64,000 nt of DNA from Wolinella sp052173415 (lineage in GTDB: Bacteria; Campylobacterota; Campylobacteria; Campylobacterales; Helicobacteraceae). The stretch spans positions 1 through 64,000 of the forward strand of contig JBQMYQ010000005.1 in NCBI GenBank assembly GCA_052173415.1, read 5' to 3'. A program made the position numbers and the translations under genes. The notes under the pieces were generated by a model. That model ran no database searches. It saw only the letters and a list, made by a program, of their open reading frames with translations, and was not told the DNA's origin. This document shows, one piece after another, positions 8,511-16,110 of the stretch (the first letter of the stretch is position 1; each line of letters opens with the position of its first letter).

Positions 8511-9215
8511 ATGGCAAAACAGGAGGGGTATGGGTATTCACAGCAGCTCAAATATACTCAAGATGAGCTCGCAATCTCCTATCTCCCCGCAGTTAAAGCT
8601 ATGGCATATCGTCTCAAAGAGCGACTGCCTAGCTCAGTGGATACGGCGGATTTGGTCTCTATCGGCGCAGAGGAGCTCATCAAGCTTGCGAGGCGTTATG
8701 ATGAGGCACTCAACGATTCCTTTTGGGGTTATGCAAAGACGCGCGTCTATGGGGCAATGCTCGATTATTTGCGCAGCCTTGATGTGGTCAGTCGCGGGAA
8801 TCGTAAGCTTATTAAACGCATTGATTTGGAGACTTCGCTCTATCTGAATGAGCATGGCGAAGAGCCCAGTGAAGAGTATCTAGCCGAAGTGATTGGCGAA
8901 GATGTGGGCAAGATTCGCGAAGCGATGATTGCTTCGGATATTTATGTGCTGATGCCCCTAGAGGAGCAGTTAAGTGGCTTTGACGATGACAATACGCAGC
9001 AAAGAATCGAGCAAGAGGAGCTTATTGAGATTATTCAGGAGATTTTAGAGAAGCTTGATGAGCGTGAACAGCTCGTAATTCAGCTCTACTATTTTGAGGA
9101 GCTGAATTTAAAAGAGATTGCCGAAGTGCTCGAAATCACGGAATCGAGAATCTCGCAGATTCACAAAGAGGTTATCAAAAAGATTAGAACCAAATTAGGA
9201 GGAGCGCATGGCTGA
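8511..9215 (+). CDS. fliA: Flagellar sigma factor sigma-28 (FliA)
   Basis: Alternative sigma factor for late flagellar genes such as flagellin. It has 234 residues. Region 2 includes LPAVKAMAYRLKERLPSSVDTADLVSIGAEEL and a 2.4-like FWGYAKTRVYGAMLDYLRS. Region 4 has LDEREQLVIQLYYFEELNLKEIAEVLEITESRISQIHKE, a clear helix-turn-helix (quoted here as one region, around residues 180-220). It is shorter than typical H. pylori FliA. It overlaps fliM by eight bases. Confidence 0.96.
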   Translation: MAKQEGYGYSQQLKYTQDELAISYLPAVKAMAYRLKERLPSSVDTADLVSIGAEELIKLARRYDEALNDSFWGYAKTRVYGAMLDYLRSLDVVSRGNRKLIKRIDLETSLYLNEHGEEPSEEYLAEVIGEDVGKIREAMIASDIYVLMPLEEQLSGFDDDNTQQRIEQEELIEIIQEILEKLDEREQLVIQLYYFEELNLKEIAEVLEITESRISQIHKEVIKKIRTKLGGAHG

Positions 9216-10272
9216 TATTCTAAGTCAAGAAGAGATTGACGCGCTACTTGAGGTCGTCGATGATGACGGCGATGCGGAAGTTTTAGAGAAGCATGATATT
9301 TTAAGCCAACGTCAGGTTACGCTCTATGATTTTAAGCGTCCAAACCGCGTCAGCAAGGAGCAGCTCCGCGCCTTTAGGGGAATCCACGACAAAATGGCTA
9401 GGAATCTCAGTAGCCAGATTTCAGCGATCATGCGCTCCATTGTCGAGATACAGCTCCATTCCGTCGATCAGATGACTTATGGCGAGTTTCTAATGTCGCT
9501 CCCCTCACCCACAAGCTTTAACGTTTTCTCCATGAAGCCCCTTGATGGCACGGGGGTTTTGGAGATTAACCCAAGCATTGCTTTTCCGATGATTGATAGG
9601 CTTTTGGGGGGCAAGGGCGATCCTTATGAGGCGACGCGCGAATTTAGCGACATTGAGCTAAACCTGCTTGATACAATTTTACGCCAGATGATGCAAAACT
9701 TAAAAGAGGCATGGGCTCCTGTGGCTGAGGTGTTTCCTGTAGTTGATGCAAAGGAATCTAGCCCTAATGTCGTGCAGATTGTTGCGCAAAATGAGATTGT
9801 CATCATGGTCGTTATGGAGATTATCATTGGGCATTCTAGTGGAATGATGAATATCTGCTATCCTGTAATCTCGCTAGAATCGGTGCTTTCTCGACTTGCG
9901 AGCCGAGATTTGATGCTCTCAGAAACAAGCTCCAAGAAGAGCCGAAACAAAGAGCTTCAGGCGCTACTCGGTGGCGCAGTCGTGAGCGTATCTGCGGTGC
10001 TTGGGGGCACAAGCTTGGATTTAAAAGAGGTGCTTGAGCTTGGTGTGGGCGATATTATAAGGCTTGATAGACCCGCTGATGATACGGTGATTGTCAATGT
10101 CGATGGGCGGGAAAAATATGTCGCTACAATCGGACTTCAACGCTATCGCAAAACGGTCAAGATTAGAGAGATTATCAAAACTGAAAAAGATCAAGTCAAA
10201 GAGATTCTTGAAATGCTTGAAGCGCAAAGAAAGAGCCGCGCGAATGAGGTCAAAGGGGAGGAGAGCGAATGA
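9208..10272 (+). CDS. fliM: Flagellar motor switch protein FliM
   Basis: C-ring switch protein that binds CheY-P and reverses rotation. It has 354 residues. The N-terminal CheY-binding peptide is ILSQEEIDALLE at residues 4-15. The CheC-like middle domain includes MTYGEFLMSLPSPTSFNVF and the GGKGD loop. The C-terminal SpoA domain (about 250-330) carries LDLKEVLELGVGDIIRLDRP. The ribosome site TTAGGAGGAGC is very strong and lies inside the end of fliA. It pairs with FliY (next gene) and FliN (37368-37721). Confidence 0.97.
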   Translation: MADILSQEEIDALLEVVDDDGDAEVLEKHDILSQRQVTLYDFKRPNRVSKEQLRAFRGIHDKMARNLSSQISAIMRSIVEIQLHSVDQMTYGEFLMSLPSPTSFNVFSMKPLDGTGVLEINPSIAFPMIDRLLGGKGDPYEATREFSDIELNLLDTILRQMMQNLKEAWAPVAEVFPVVDAKESSPNVVQIVAQNEIVIMVVMEIIIGHSSGMMNICYPVISLESVLSRLASRDLMLSETSSKKSRNKELQALLGGAVVSVSAVLGGTSLDLKEVLELGVGDIIRLDRPADDTVIVNVDGREKYVATIGLQRYRKTVKIREIIKTEKDQVKEILEMLEAQRKSRANEVKGEESE

Positions 10273-11105
10273 AAGAGTTTATCAAGCACATAACGCAGGA
10301 AGCGATCGCTACAGTCGAGGGGCTCACGGGTAATGCTCCTGAAGTGAGCTATCTTGATGAGGCAGAGACTGCCGCGAAAAATCTCGCTACTCCTATGGCT
10401 TTAGTGCATATTAATGTGAGTGGCGATGGAAGTGGGCAGGTCGCGCTTTTGATTCCTCCGTCTCTAGGGAGTGCGCTAGCGGATTTGATGTTAGGGGGTG
10501 AGGGTGAGGGTCGTCCCGAGATGAGCGATGATGATGTCGATGCGACCAAAGAGATCGTCTCAAATATCTTTGGTGCGATCTCTACTGCGCTCGCAGCGCA
10601 AAAGGAGTTGCCGAAATTAAACTTTACCTCTGAAAAAGCGGAATTTATCCCTAGTGGCGCGCTGGATCTCTCGGTATTTAAGAAAATTTTCACATTCACA
10701 TTTTCCCTAAACACCATTCGCGAGGAGTTTTATTTAGCGACCAGCGAGGCATTTTTAAGCATTTTTGAGCCAAAAAATACAAAAGGGGGAGAGGGGGCTA
10801 CCTTAGGAGCGATTCCTAATGTGCATTTAAGTGAGCCGGAGATGAAGAATATCGGCATGCTGATGGACGTGAGGCTTCAGGTCAAGGTTCGAATCGGGCA
10901 GAAAAAAATGCTCCTGAAGGATGTCATATCGATGGATATAGGGAGCGTGGTGGAGCTCAATCAGCTTGCAAACGACCCGTTGGAGATTTTGGTCGATGAT
11001 AAGGTCATCGCTAAGGGCGAGGTGGTCATCGTCGATGGGAACTTTGGAATCCAAATCACCGAGATTGGCACGCGGCGCGAGCGTCTTGAGCAGCTACGAG
11101 GATAA
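10269..11105 (+). CDS. fliY: Flagellar motor switch protein FliY
   Basis: Second SpoA-type switch protein, 278 residues. It combines an N-terminal CheC-like domain (about 1-190) with a C-terminal FliN/SpoA domain (about 195-278, VRLQVKVRIGQKKMLLKDV then DIGSVVELNQLANDP). The CheC-like segment reads KEIVSNIFGA; the E and N are not in the canonical E-x-x-N spacing, so phosphatase activity is uncertain. It overlaps fliM by four bases (ATGA). A separate FliN occurs at 37368-37721, as in other members of this phylum that have both. Confidence 0.94.
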   Translation: MKEFIKHITQEAIATVEGLTGNAPEVSYLDEAETAAKNLATPMALVHINVSGDGSGQVALLIPPSLGSALADLMLGGEGEGRPEMSDDDVDATKEIVSNIFGAISTALAAQKELPKLNFTSEKAEFIPSGALDLSVFKKIFTFTFSLNTIREEFYLATSEAFLSIFEPKNTKGGEGATLGAIPNVHLSEPEMKNIGMLMDVRLQVKVRIGQKKMLLKDVISMDIGSVVELNQLANDPLEILVDDKVIAKGEVVIVDGNFGIQITEIGTRRERLEQLRG

Positions 11106-11144
11106 GCACGTGCTTGAAATCCTGCCATTAGGAATCAGGGCAAA

Positions 11145-12179
11145 ATGAGGGTCGCGCTACTTTTAAGTGGCGGGGTGGATTCCTCGTATTCGGCGTATCT
11201 TTTGCAGCATTTGGGGCATGAAGTGGTGGGAATCTACCTAAAGCTTCATGATGATGAGCGCAAACACGAGCAAAATATTCAAAACATTCAAAAAGTCGCG
11301 CAAAATCTGGGAATCGCCACCCATATTTTTGATGCGCGCGCGCAATTTAAAGAGCATGTGTATGACTATTTCGTGCAATCTTACAAGGCAGGGCTCACAC
11401 CAAATCCTTGCGCGCTATGTAATCCTGCGTTGAAGTTTGGCTTTGGCATGAAGCAGGCTTTAAATTTAGGCTGTGAAATGCTCGCCACAGGGCATTATGC
11501 GCGCATTAAAGAGGGCAAAATACAAGAGGCGCTCGATTGTGATAAAGATCAGAGCTATTTTCTCTTTGGACTGCAAGAATCGACTATTAAGCGTCTGATT
11601 TTCCCATTGGGCGAGCGCGTCAAAAGCGAGCTGAAGTCCGAGGCTTTCGCACTTTTGCCGTGGCTTGGAAGCCTAGAGGGTTATAAGGATTCCCAAGAGA
11701 TCTGCTTTGTAGATCGTAGCTATATCGAGGTGCTAAAGAGGCATTTTGATGTAGAACAGCAAGGAATCGTTACGGATTCCCGTGGAAGGGAGATTGGCGA
11801 GCATAAGGGCTATATGCAATATACCATTGGAAAACGCAAGGGGTTTAGCGTGCGTGGCGCGCATGAGCCCCATTACGTTCTCTCGATTAATCCCAGCGAG
11901 AATCGCCTGGTTGTGGGAGGCAAAGAGGAGCTAAAGCGCAATGTTATCACGGCGATTCCTGTTAGGATTCCCAGCGATTCCTCTGCTAAGCAACTTTATG
12001 CAAAAGTGCGCTATCGGGGTGCAAAAGTGCGAGCGAGCGTAGAAATAAGCACAGAGGGAATGCTTATTGCAAAGCTTAAAGAGCCCGTGTATGGCGTGGC
12101 GAATGGTCAGGCTCTTGTCTTGTATGATGATGATTTGGTCGTGGGTGGAGGTTGGATTAGAGATTCGACATTCGCTTAA
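11145..12179 (+). CDS. mnmA: tRNA-specific 2-thiouridylase MnmA
   Basis: Thiolates U34 of tRNA Lys/Glu/Gln, using sulfur relayed from a cysteine desulfurase. It has 344 residues. The PP-loop LLSGGVDSSYSAYLL is at residues 5-19. The first catalytic Cys lies in TPNPCALCNPALKFG, and the second in DSQEICFVDRSY. The C-terminal beta-barrel follows. It starts 39 bases after fliY and may be a read-through member of that operon or have its own promoter. Confidence 0.96.
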   Translation: MRVALLLSGGVDSSYSAYLLQHLGHEVVGIYLKLHDDERKHEQNIQNIQKVAQNLGIATHIFDARAQFKEHVYDYFVQSYKAGLTPNPCALCNPALKFGFGMKQALNLGCEMLATGHYARIKEGKIQEALDCDKDQSYFLFGLQESTIKRLIFPLGERVKSELKSEAFALLPWLGSLEGYKDSQEICFVDRSYIEVLKRHFDVEQQGIVTDSRGREIGEHKGYMQYTIGKRKGFSVRGAHEPHYVLSINPSENRLVVGGKEELKRNVITAIPVRIPSDSSAKQLYAKVRYRGAKVRASVEISTEGMLIAKLKEPVYGVANGQALVLYDDDLVVGGGWIRDSTFA

Positions 12180-12248
12180 GAGATTTTTGAATACAATTAT
12201 TCTCCTAACGCCTTAAGATTTCAAAATTACTTCTAAAGGATCTCTTCC

Positions 12249-13178
12249 GTGCGAGGCTATAAGATTTTTACGGGGAGTGCTCACCCCGACTTCTCCAAAG
12301 AAATTTCCGAACATTTAGGTGTCTCACTCTCAGGCGCGATTGTGAATCGCTTCAGTGATGGCGAGATTAATGTCCAAATCTCAGAGAGTGTGCGCGGATT
12401 GGACGTTTTCATTATCCAGCCCACTTGTGCCCCCGCAAATGACCATCTTATGGAGTTGCTTATCATGATTGACGCGCTCAAAAGAAGCTCGGCGAACTCC
12501 ATTAGCGTCGTGATTCCCTATTTTGGTTATGCGCGTCAGGATCGCAAGGCAGCACCGCGTGTGCCCATCACAGCGAAGCTCATCGCCGATCTTCTCCAAA
12601 GAGCGGGCGCGAATCGGATCATCACGATGGATTTGCATGCAGGGCAGATACAGGGATTTTTTGATATTCCTGTGGATAATCTTTATGGCTCGATTGTTTT
12701 TCGCGATTACGTCCGAAATAAGGCTCTCCCAAATCCTATCATCGCTAGTCCGGATATTGGCGGCGTGGGGCGTGCGCGCTATTTTGCTAATCAGCTTGGA
12801 TTGGAGCTCATCGTCGTGGACAAGAGGCGTGAGAGGGCGAATGTCAGCGAAGTGATGAATATCATCGGTGAGGTTGAGGGTAAAGATGTGATTTTGGTCG
12901 ATGATATGATTGATACTGCAGGGACGATTATCAAGGCGGCTGAAGCACTGAAAAATAGGGGCGCGACCCGCGTGATTGCACTCGGGACGCATGCGGTTTT
13001 CAGCGGGAATGCTTATGAGCGAATCGAAAAAGGGGCGCTTGATGAAATGGTCGTAACCAACACGATTCCCCTAAAGCAGAGCTCAAAAAAGATTACCGTC
13101 ATCAGCGTCGCCCCTCTGTTTGCTGAGGTGATTAAGAGGGTCTATCACAATGAAAGCGTCAATTCGCTTTTTGTATAG
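12249..13178 (+). CDS. prs: Ribose-phosphate pyrophosphokinase
   Basis: Makes PRPP from ribose 5-phosphate and ATP for nucleotide, His and Trp synthesis. It has 309 residues. The start is GTG behind AAAGGA, giving the family opening MRGYKIFTGSAHPDFS. Signature regions are DLHAGQIQGFFDIPVDN (metal and ATP binding), SPDIGGVGRAR, KRRERANVSE (flexible loop) and the PRPP-binding VDDMIDTAGTI. A TACAAT at 12192-12197 is a possible -10. Confidence 0.97.
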   Translation: MRGYKIFTGSAHPDFSKEISEHLGVSLSGAIVNRFSDGEINVQISESVRGLDVFIIQPTCAPANDHLMELLIMIDALKRSSANSISVVIPYFGYARQDRKAAPRVPITAKLIADLLQRAGANRIITMDLHAGQIQGFFDIPVDNLYGSIVFRDYVRNKALPNPIIASPDIGGVGRARYFANQLGLELIVVDKRRERANVSEVMNIIGEVEGKDVILVDDMIDTAGTIIKAAEALKNRGATRVIALGTHAVFSGNAYERIEKGALDEMVVTNTIPLKQSSKKITVISVAPLFAEVIKRVYHNESVNSLFV

Positions 13179-13230
13179 ACGCGTTTTTGGCTCTGCTTGT
13201 TAATACCCATTTTGCATTGTTTTTTGGATT

Positions 13231-13309
13231 AGTGGCGGAGAGCCCTCGCTTTTTAGCGGGAGGAAGGGCGAGCCTAATTCCTCCCTTGAAATTGTGCTAA
13301 AAAGCCACT
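13231..13309 (+). repeat. Nested inverted repeats between convergent prs and TM2 gene
   Basis: Three nested perfect inverted pairs are visible. AGTGGC (13231-13236) pairs with GCCACT (13304-13309). GCTTTTTAGC (13248-13257) pairs with GCTAAAAAGC (13296-13305). GGGAGGAA (13258-13265) pairs with TTCCTCCC (13278-13285). The middle and inner stems can stack, leaving a ten-base bulge on the 3' side. No clear T-run follows on either strand. It may be a bidirectional terminator or a structured RNA; its role is not known. Confidence 0.55.
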
Positions 13310-13359
13310 TGTTATATGTAATAGCGGTTTTGGCTTAAATAGCAGGATAATAAAATTTA

Positions 13360-13641
13360 TTAATGCCCCAATTCCCAAAAGCCCCCAAAAAAAGCCCCCA
13401 ATGTAAAGAAGTATAGGATACCCGTAAAGGTCTTGCCTTCGTAGAATCTATGTATACCAAGCCAACCTACAAAGAAGCACAACAAAAGAGCAACCCACTT
13501 ATTTTTTTCTTCACCGGGAGCAGCATTATTCACAACGATTGTCTGCACTTTCAGCTCCTCAACCTGCCTACCGCACGAAGTGCAAATAACCGCATCCGCA
13601 GCGATTTTTGCCGCGCAATAGTTACAAACTTTCTCTTCCAC
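13360..13641 (-). CDS. Zinc-ribbon TM2-domain membrane protein, probably frameshifted at its 3' end
   Basis: The visible frame is 93 residues: an N-terminal zinc ribbon with two C-x2-C pairs (CNYC at 6-9, CTSC at 20-23), a linker, then a TM2 domain starting KNKWVALLLCFFVGWLGIHRFY near residue 47. The TM2 domain breaks off after GAFFGGFW. In the +1 frame the next residues are GIGALINFIILLF, a good match to the usual end of TM2 domains, and that frame runs on to a stop at 13274-13276. The junction is rich in short G and T runs (13376-13396). This may be a real mutation, a phase-variable site or a sequencing error. Function unknown. Confidence 0.7.
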   Translation of the reverse strand: MEEKVCNYCAAKIAADAVICTSCGRQVEELKVQTIVVNNAAPGEEKNKWVALLLCFFVGWLGIHRFYEGKTFTGILYFFTLGAFFGGFWELGH

Positions 13642-13859
13642 GTGGTAAAACCTCCTGTAAATTTATTTTGCGCTTAAGTGCAACTAAAAAAAGAAAGCTT
13701 AAACGGGAAAAGATTCAGAATTGGGAATATTTGATGAGGTAATGCAAGGGGCTTGAAGATAATTTTTAAGGAATTTCGCTCGCAGAGCAGAAGATTCCCC
13801 GCACTTATCTTAGGTAGGTCCGATTTCTACACGGGAATCGACACACTCAAGCATGGTCG

Positions 13860-16010
13860 CTATTTGGTCGTATATTCAAAGACACCATCAAAATCTTTAG
13901 GTTGCGTGATGATGTAATGCTCGCACCTTTTTAGATACAATTCATATAGTTTTTCATTATATTTATCGTTTAATGACTTAAATATCTCTAACGAGCCTTT
14001 AAAGTCGCTATTTCTGTATAGTTTTAATGCCTCTGCAAAATCAATAGGATTCTCTTTCCATATATTATTTTTATAGCCAATGCACTCATAGATTCGCACG
14101 GGTTGTGTTTTGCCCTTAACCCGCACAAAATCAATCTCTCTAAGCTCGTATTTTTCGCACTCTTCTAGCTTTTGGAGCGTAAATTCGGAGAGCAAAATTT
14201 GCGCACCATAGCTTTTGCAAAGCCCCTCGATTCTTGAGGCGAGATTGACCGCATCGCCGATACACGTGTAGTCTGAGCGACCCAGCGAGCCCATCTCGCC
14301 CACGACGCAAAGTCCGCTATTTAGCCCGATTCCGATACGAATACTCGGACGATTCTCGCCTTTAAATTGATCATTAAGCGGGGCGAGCGAAAGGATCTGT
14401 TCAATGGCTGCGCTTAGAGCCTTATCTGCGTGTTTTGGAACACTTTTTGGAGCATTCCAGTATGCCATGATCGCATCGCCAATGAATTTATCAATCGTGC
14501 CGTGATGGCGCGCGATGATTTCAACCATGGGTGTCATGTAGTCATTGAGTAGGGCGATGAGATCCCGTGCGGAGTGGAGTTTTTCAGATATTGATGTGAA
14601 GTCGCGCACGTCGCTAAAAAAGACGGTAATTTCTGTCTCTTTACCTTCAAGAGCGAGGTTTTGCGAATTTGCGATGAGCTCATCGACGACATCGGGTGAG
14701 ACTTTGCGAGCGAATTTTGCCTTGATGAGCTCTTTTTGGCGCGATTCGAAGAAGTAATTAATGAGAATTCCACCAAAAAACAGTGTCGTGAGCGATACTA
14801 GCGGTGTGAATGTATGCACAATAACCCCGTGTGAAAACATCAAATAGTAGTGCGCAAAGAGTAGAGCCCCCACAAGAGACAACATAAGAATCGAGCTTAA
14901 AAGGACGCTTGAGACGAATAAAACCGCACCTCCAATAAGCGGGAGGATAAGAAGTGTCAAGAGATCCACTCCCGTGCTCCAAACTCCTCGCGCGATGAAG
15001 TTTTGCGTTAGCATGTTATCAAGCGCATTTGCATGCACTTCCACGCCCGGGTAAGCACTCTCAAATGGAGTGCTCCGCAGATCCAAAAGCCCTGTAGAAG
15101 AAGTGCCAAAAAGCATCATTTTGCCCTCAACCAGTGAGGAATCGAAGCGGTTTTCATAAACATCTAAAGCCGAAATATAGGGATAGTTTTTTGCGCCCCC
15201 GCGGTAATTTACCCAAAGTCGCCCCGAAGTATCGGTGGGAATCACAAGCTCGCCCACAGTGATTGCGAAGACTCCGTTATGGTCGTATTCCACTTCGATG
15301 CGTCCGCTCCCTAAAGCCAAGCGGATCATCTCTAGCGAAAGTGCGGGGTAGAGCACACCATCGTATTCCATGACAAGGGGCACGCTACGCACGACGCCAT
15401 CGCGGTCGGGAATCGTATTGAAATAGCCACTTGAGTAAGCGCTCTGCTGCAATAAAGGTGTATTTAAGATTGTGCGGTAGGGTTTAGGCAGGTAGGAATC
15501 CGCAGGTTTGTTGCGCTCGATGATGAGAGCGTTGGTCGGTGGGGCGCGGTGGGGCGCGATCCCATCATCGTGCATAGCAAAGACATACCCCGCGACTAGA
15601 GGCGAATTTGCAAAGCTGTGTGCAAGTGCTTCATCGTAATTAGGCACATCTTGTTTCTTGATTCCTAGCGAGTTAAGAACGCGATGTGGGGAGCTTGAAT
15701 CCTCTTCGGCAAAAACGATATCAAGCCCTACGATTCCCACGCCTGCACGGGTTAGGTTGTCTAGGATTCTTGCGACCTTATCGCGACTCCAGGGCCACTG
15801 CCCTAGGGCTTCTAGGCTACGCTCATCGATGTCTAAAATTGCAATCGCCTCGTGTGCTTTTTGCTCGCCCCGCCACAAAAACATCGCGTCTTTGAGCTTA
15901 TACTCAAGCTGTGATAGGAATGCTGAGGGGGTGAAGTAGAGCAGTGCTTCAAAAAGAAAAGTCGCCAAAATAAGTGCGAGGAGCAGGAGTGATTTAGGGC
16001 GGATTTTCAT
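13860..16010 (-). CDS. CHASE2-domain class III adenylate/guanylate cyclase
   Basis: Membrane-bound receptor cyclase of 716 residues. The N-terminal membrane anchor is at about 8-25. An extracytoplasmic CHASE2 sensor covers about 30-325. Three or so membrane segments lie at about 335-420. The cytoplasmic cyclase domain (about 465-640) has the metal-binding EITVFFSDVRDFTSISEKL and FIGDAIMAYWNAP, and the base/transition-state region RSDYTCIGDAVNLASRIEG. A C-terminal helical stretch (about 650-710) looks TPR-like. The Asp in the YTCIGD context favours ATP over GTP, but this is inference. It is divergent from the MBL-GAF-HD-GYP gene, with 100 bases between. ATG behind GAGGAA. Confidence 0.9.
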   Translation of the reverse strand: MKIRPKSLLLLALILATFLFEALLYFTPSAFLSQLEYKLKDAMFLWRGEQKAHEAIAILDIDERSLEALGQWPWSRDKVARILDNLTRAGVGIVGLDIVFAEEDSSSPHRVLNSLGIKKQDVPNYDEALAHSFANSPLVAGYVFAMHDDGIAPHRAPPTNALIIERNKPADSYLPKPYRTILNTPLLQQSAYSSGYFNTIPDRDGVVRSVPLVMEYDGVLYPALSLEMIRLALGSGRIEVEYDHNGVFAITVGELVIPTDTSGRLWVNYRGGAKNYPYISALDVYENRFDSSLVEGKMMLFGTSSTGLLDLRSTPFESAYPGVEVHANALDNMLTQNFIARGVWSTGVDLLTLLILPLIGGAVLFVSSVLLSSILMLSLVGALLFAHYYLMFSHGVIVHTFTPLVSLTTLFFGGILINYFFESRQKELIKAKFARKVSPDVVDELIANSQNLALEGKETEITVFFSDVRDFTSISEKLHSARDLIALLNDYMTPMVEIIARHHGTIDKFIGDAIMAYWNAPKSVPKHADKALSAAIEQILSLAPLNDQFKGENRPSIRIGIGLNSGLCVVGEMGSLGRSDYTCIGDAVNLASRIEGLCKSYGAQILLSEFTLQKLEECEKYELREIDFVRVKGKTQPVRIYECIGYKNNIWKENPIDFAEALKLYRNSDFKGSLEIFKSLNDKYNEKLYELYLKRCEHYIITQPKDFDGVFEYTTK

Positions 16011-16110
16011 GGACGATTCCTCGATACTTGGAGTAGATGATTTCGTCTATTATGACTTAAATTCAGGTAAAATTCATAACAATTTTTTTAGGTTGCGTTA
16101 GGAGATTGAA

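Noticed and set aside
13231..13309. Small SRP RNA (4.5S)
   Set aside because: A hairpin of suitable size, but the conserved GGAAGCAG-type apical loop of SRP RNA is absent.
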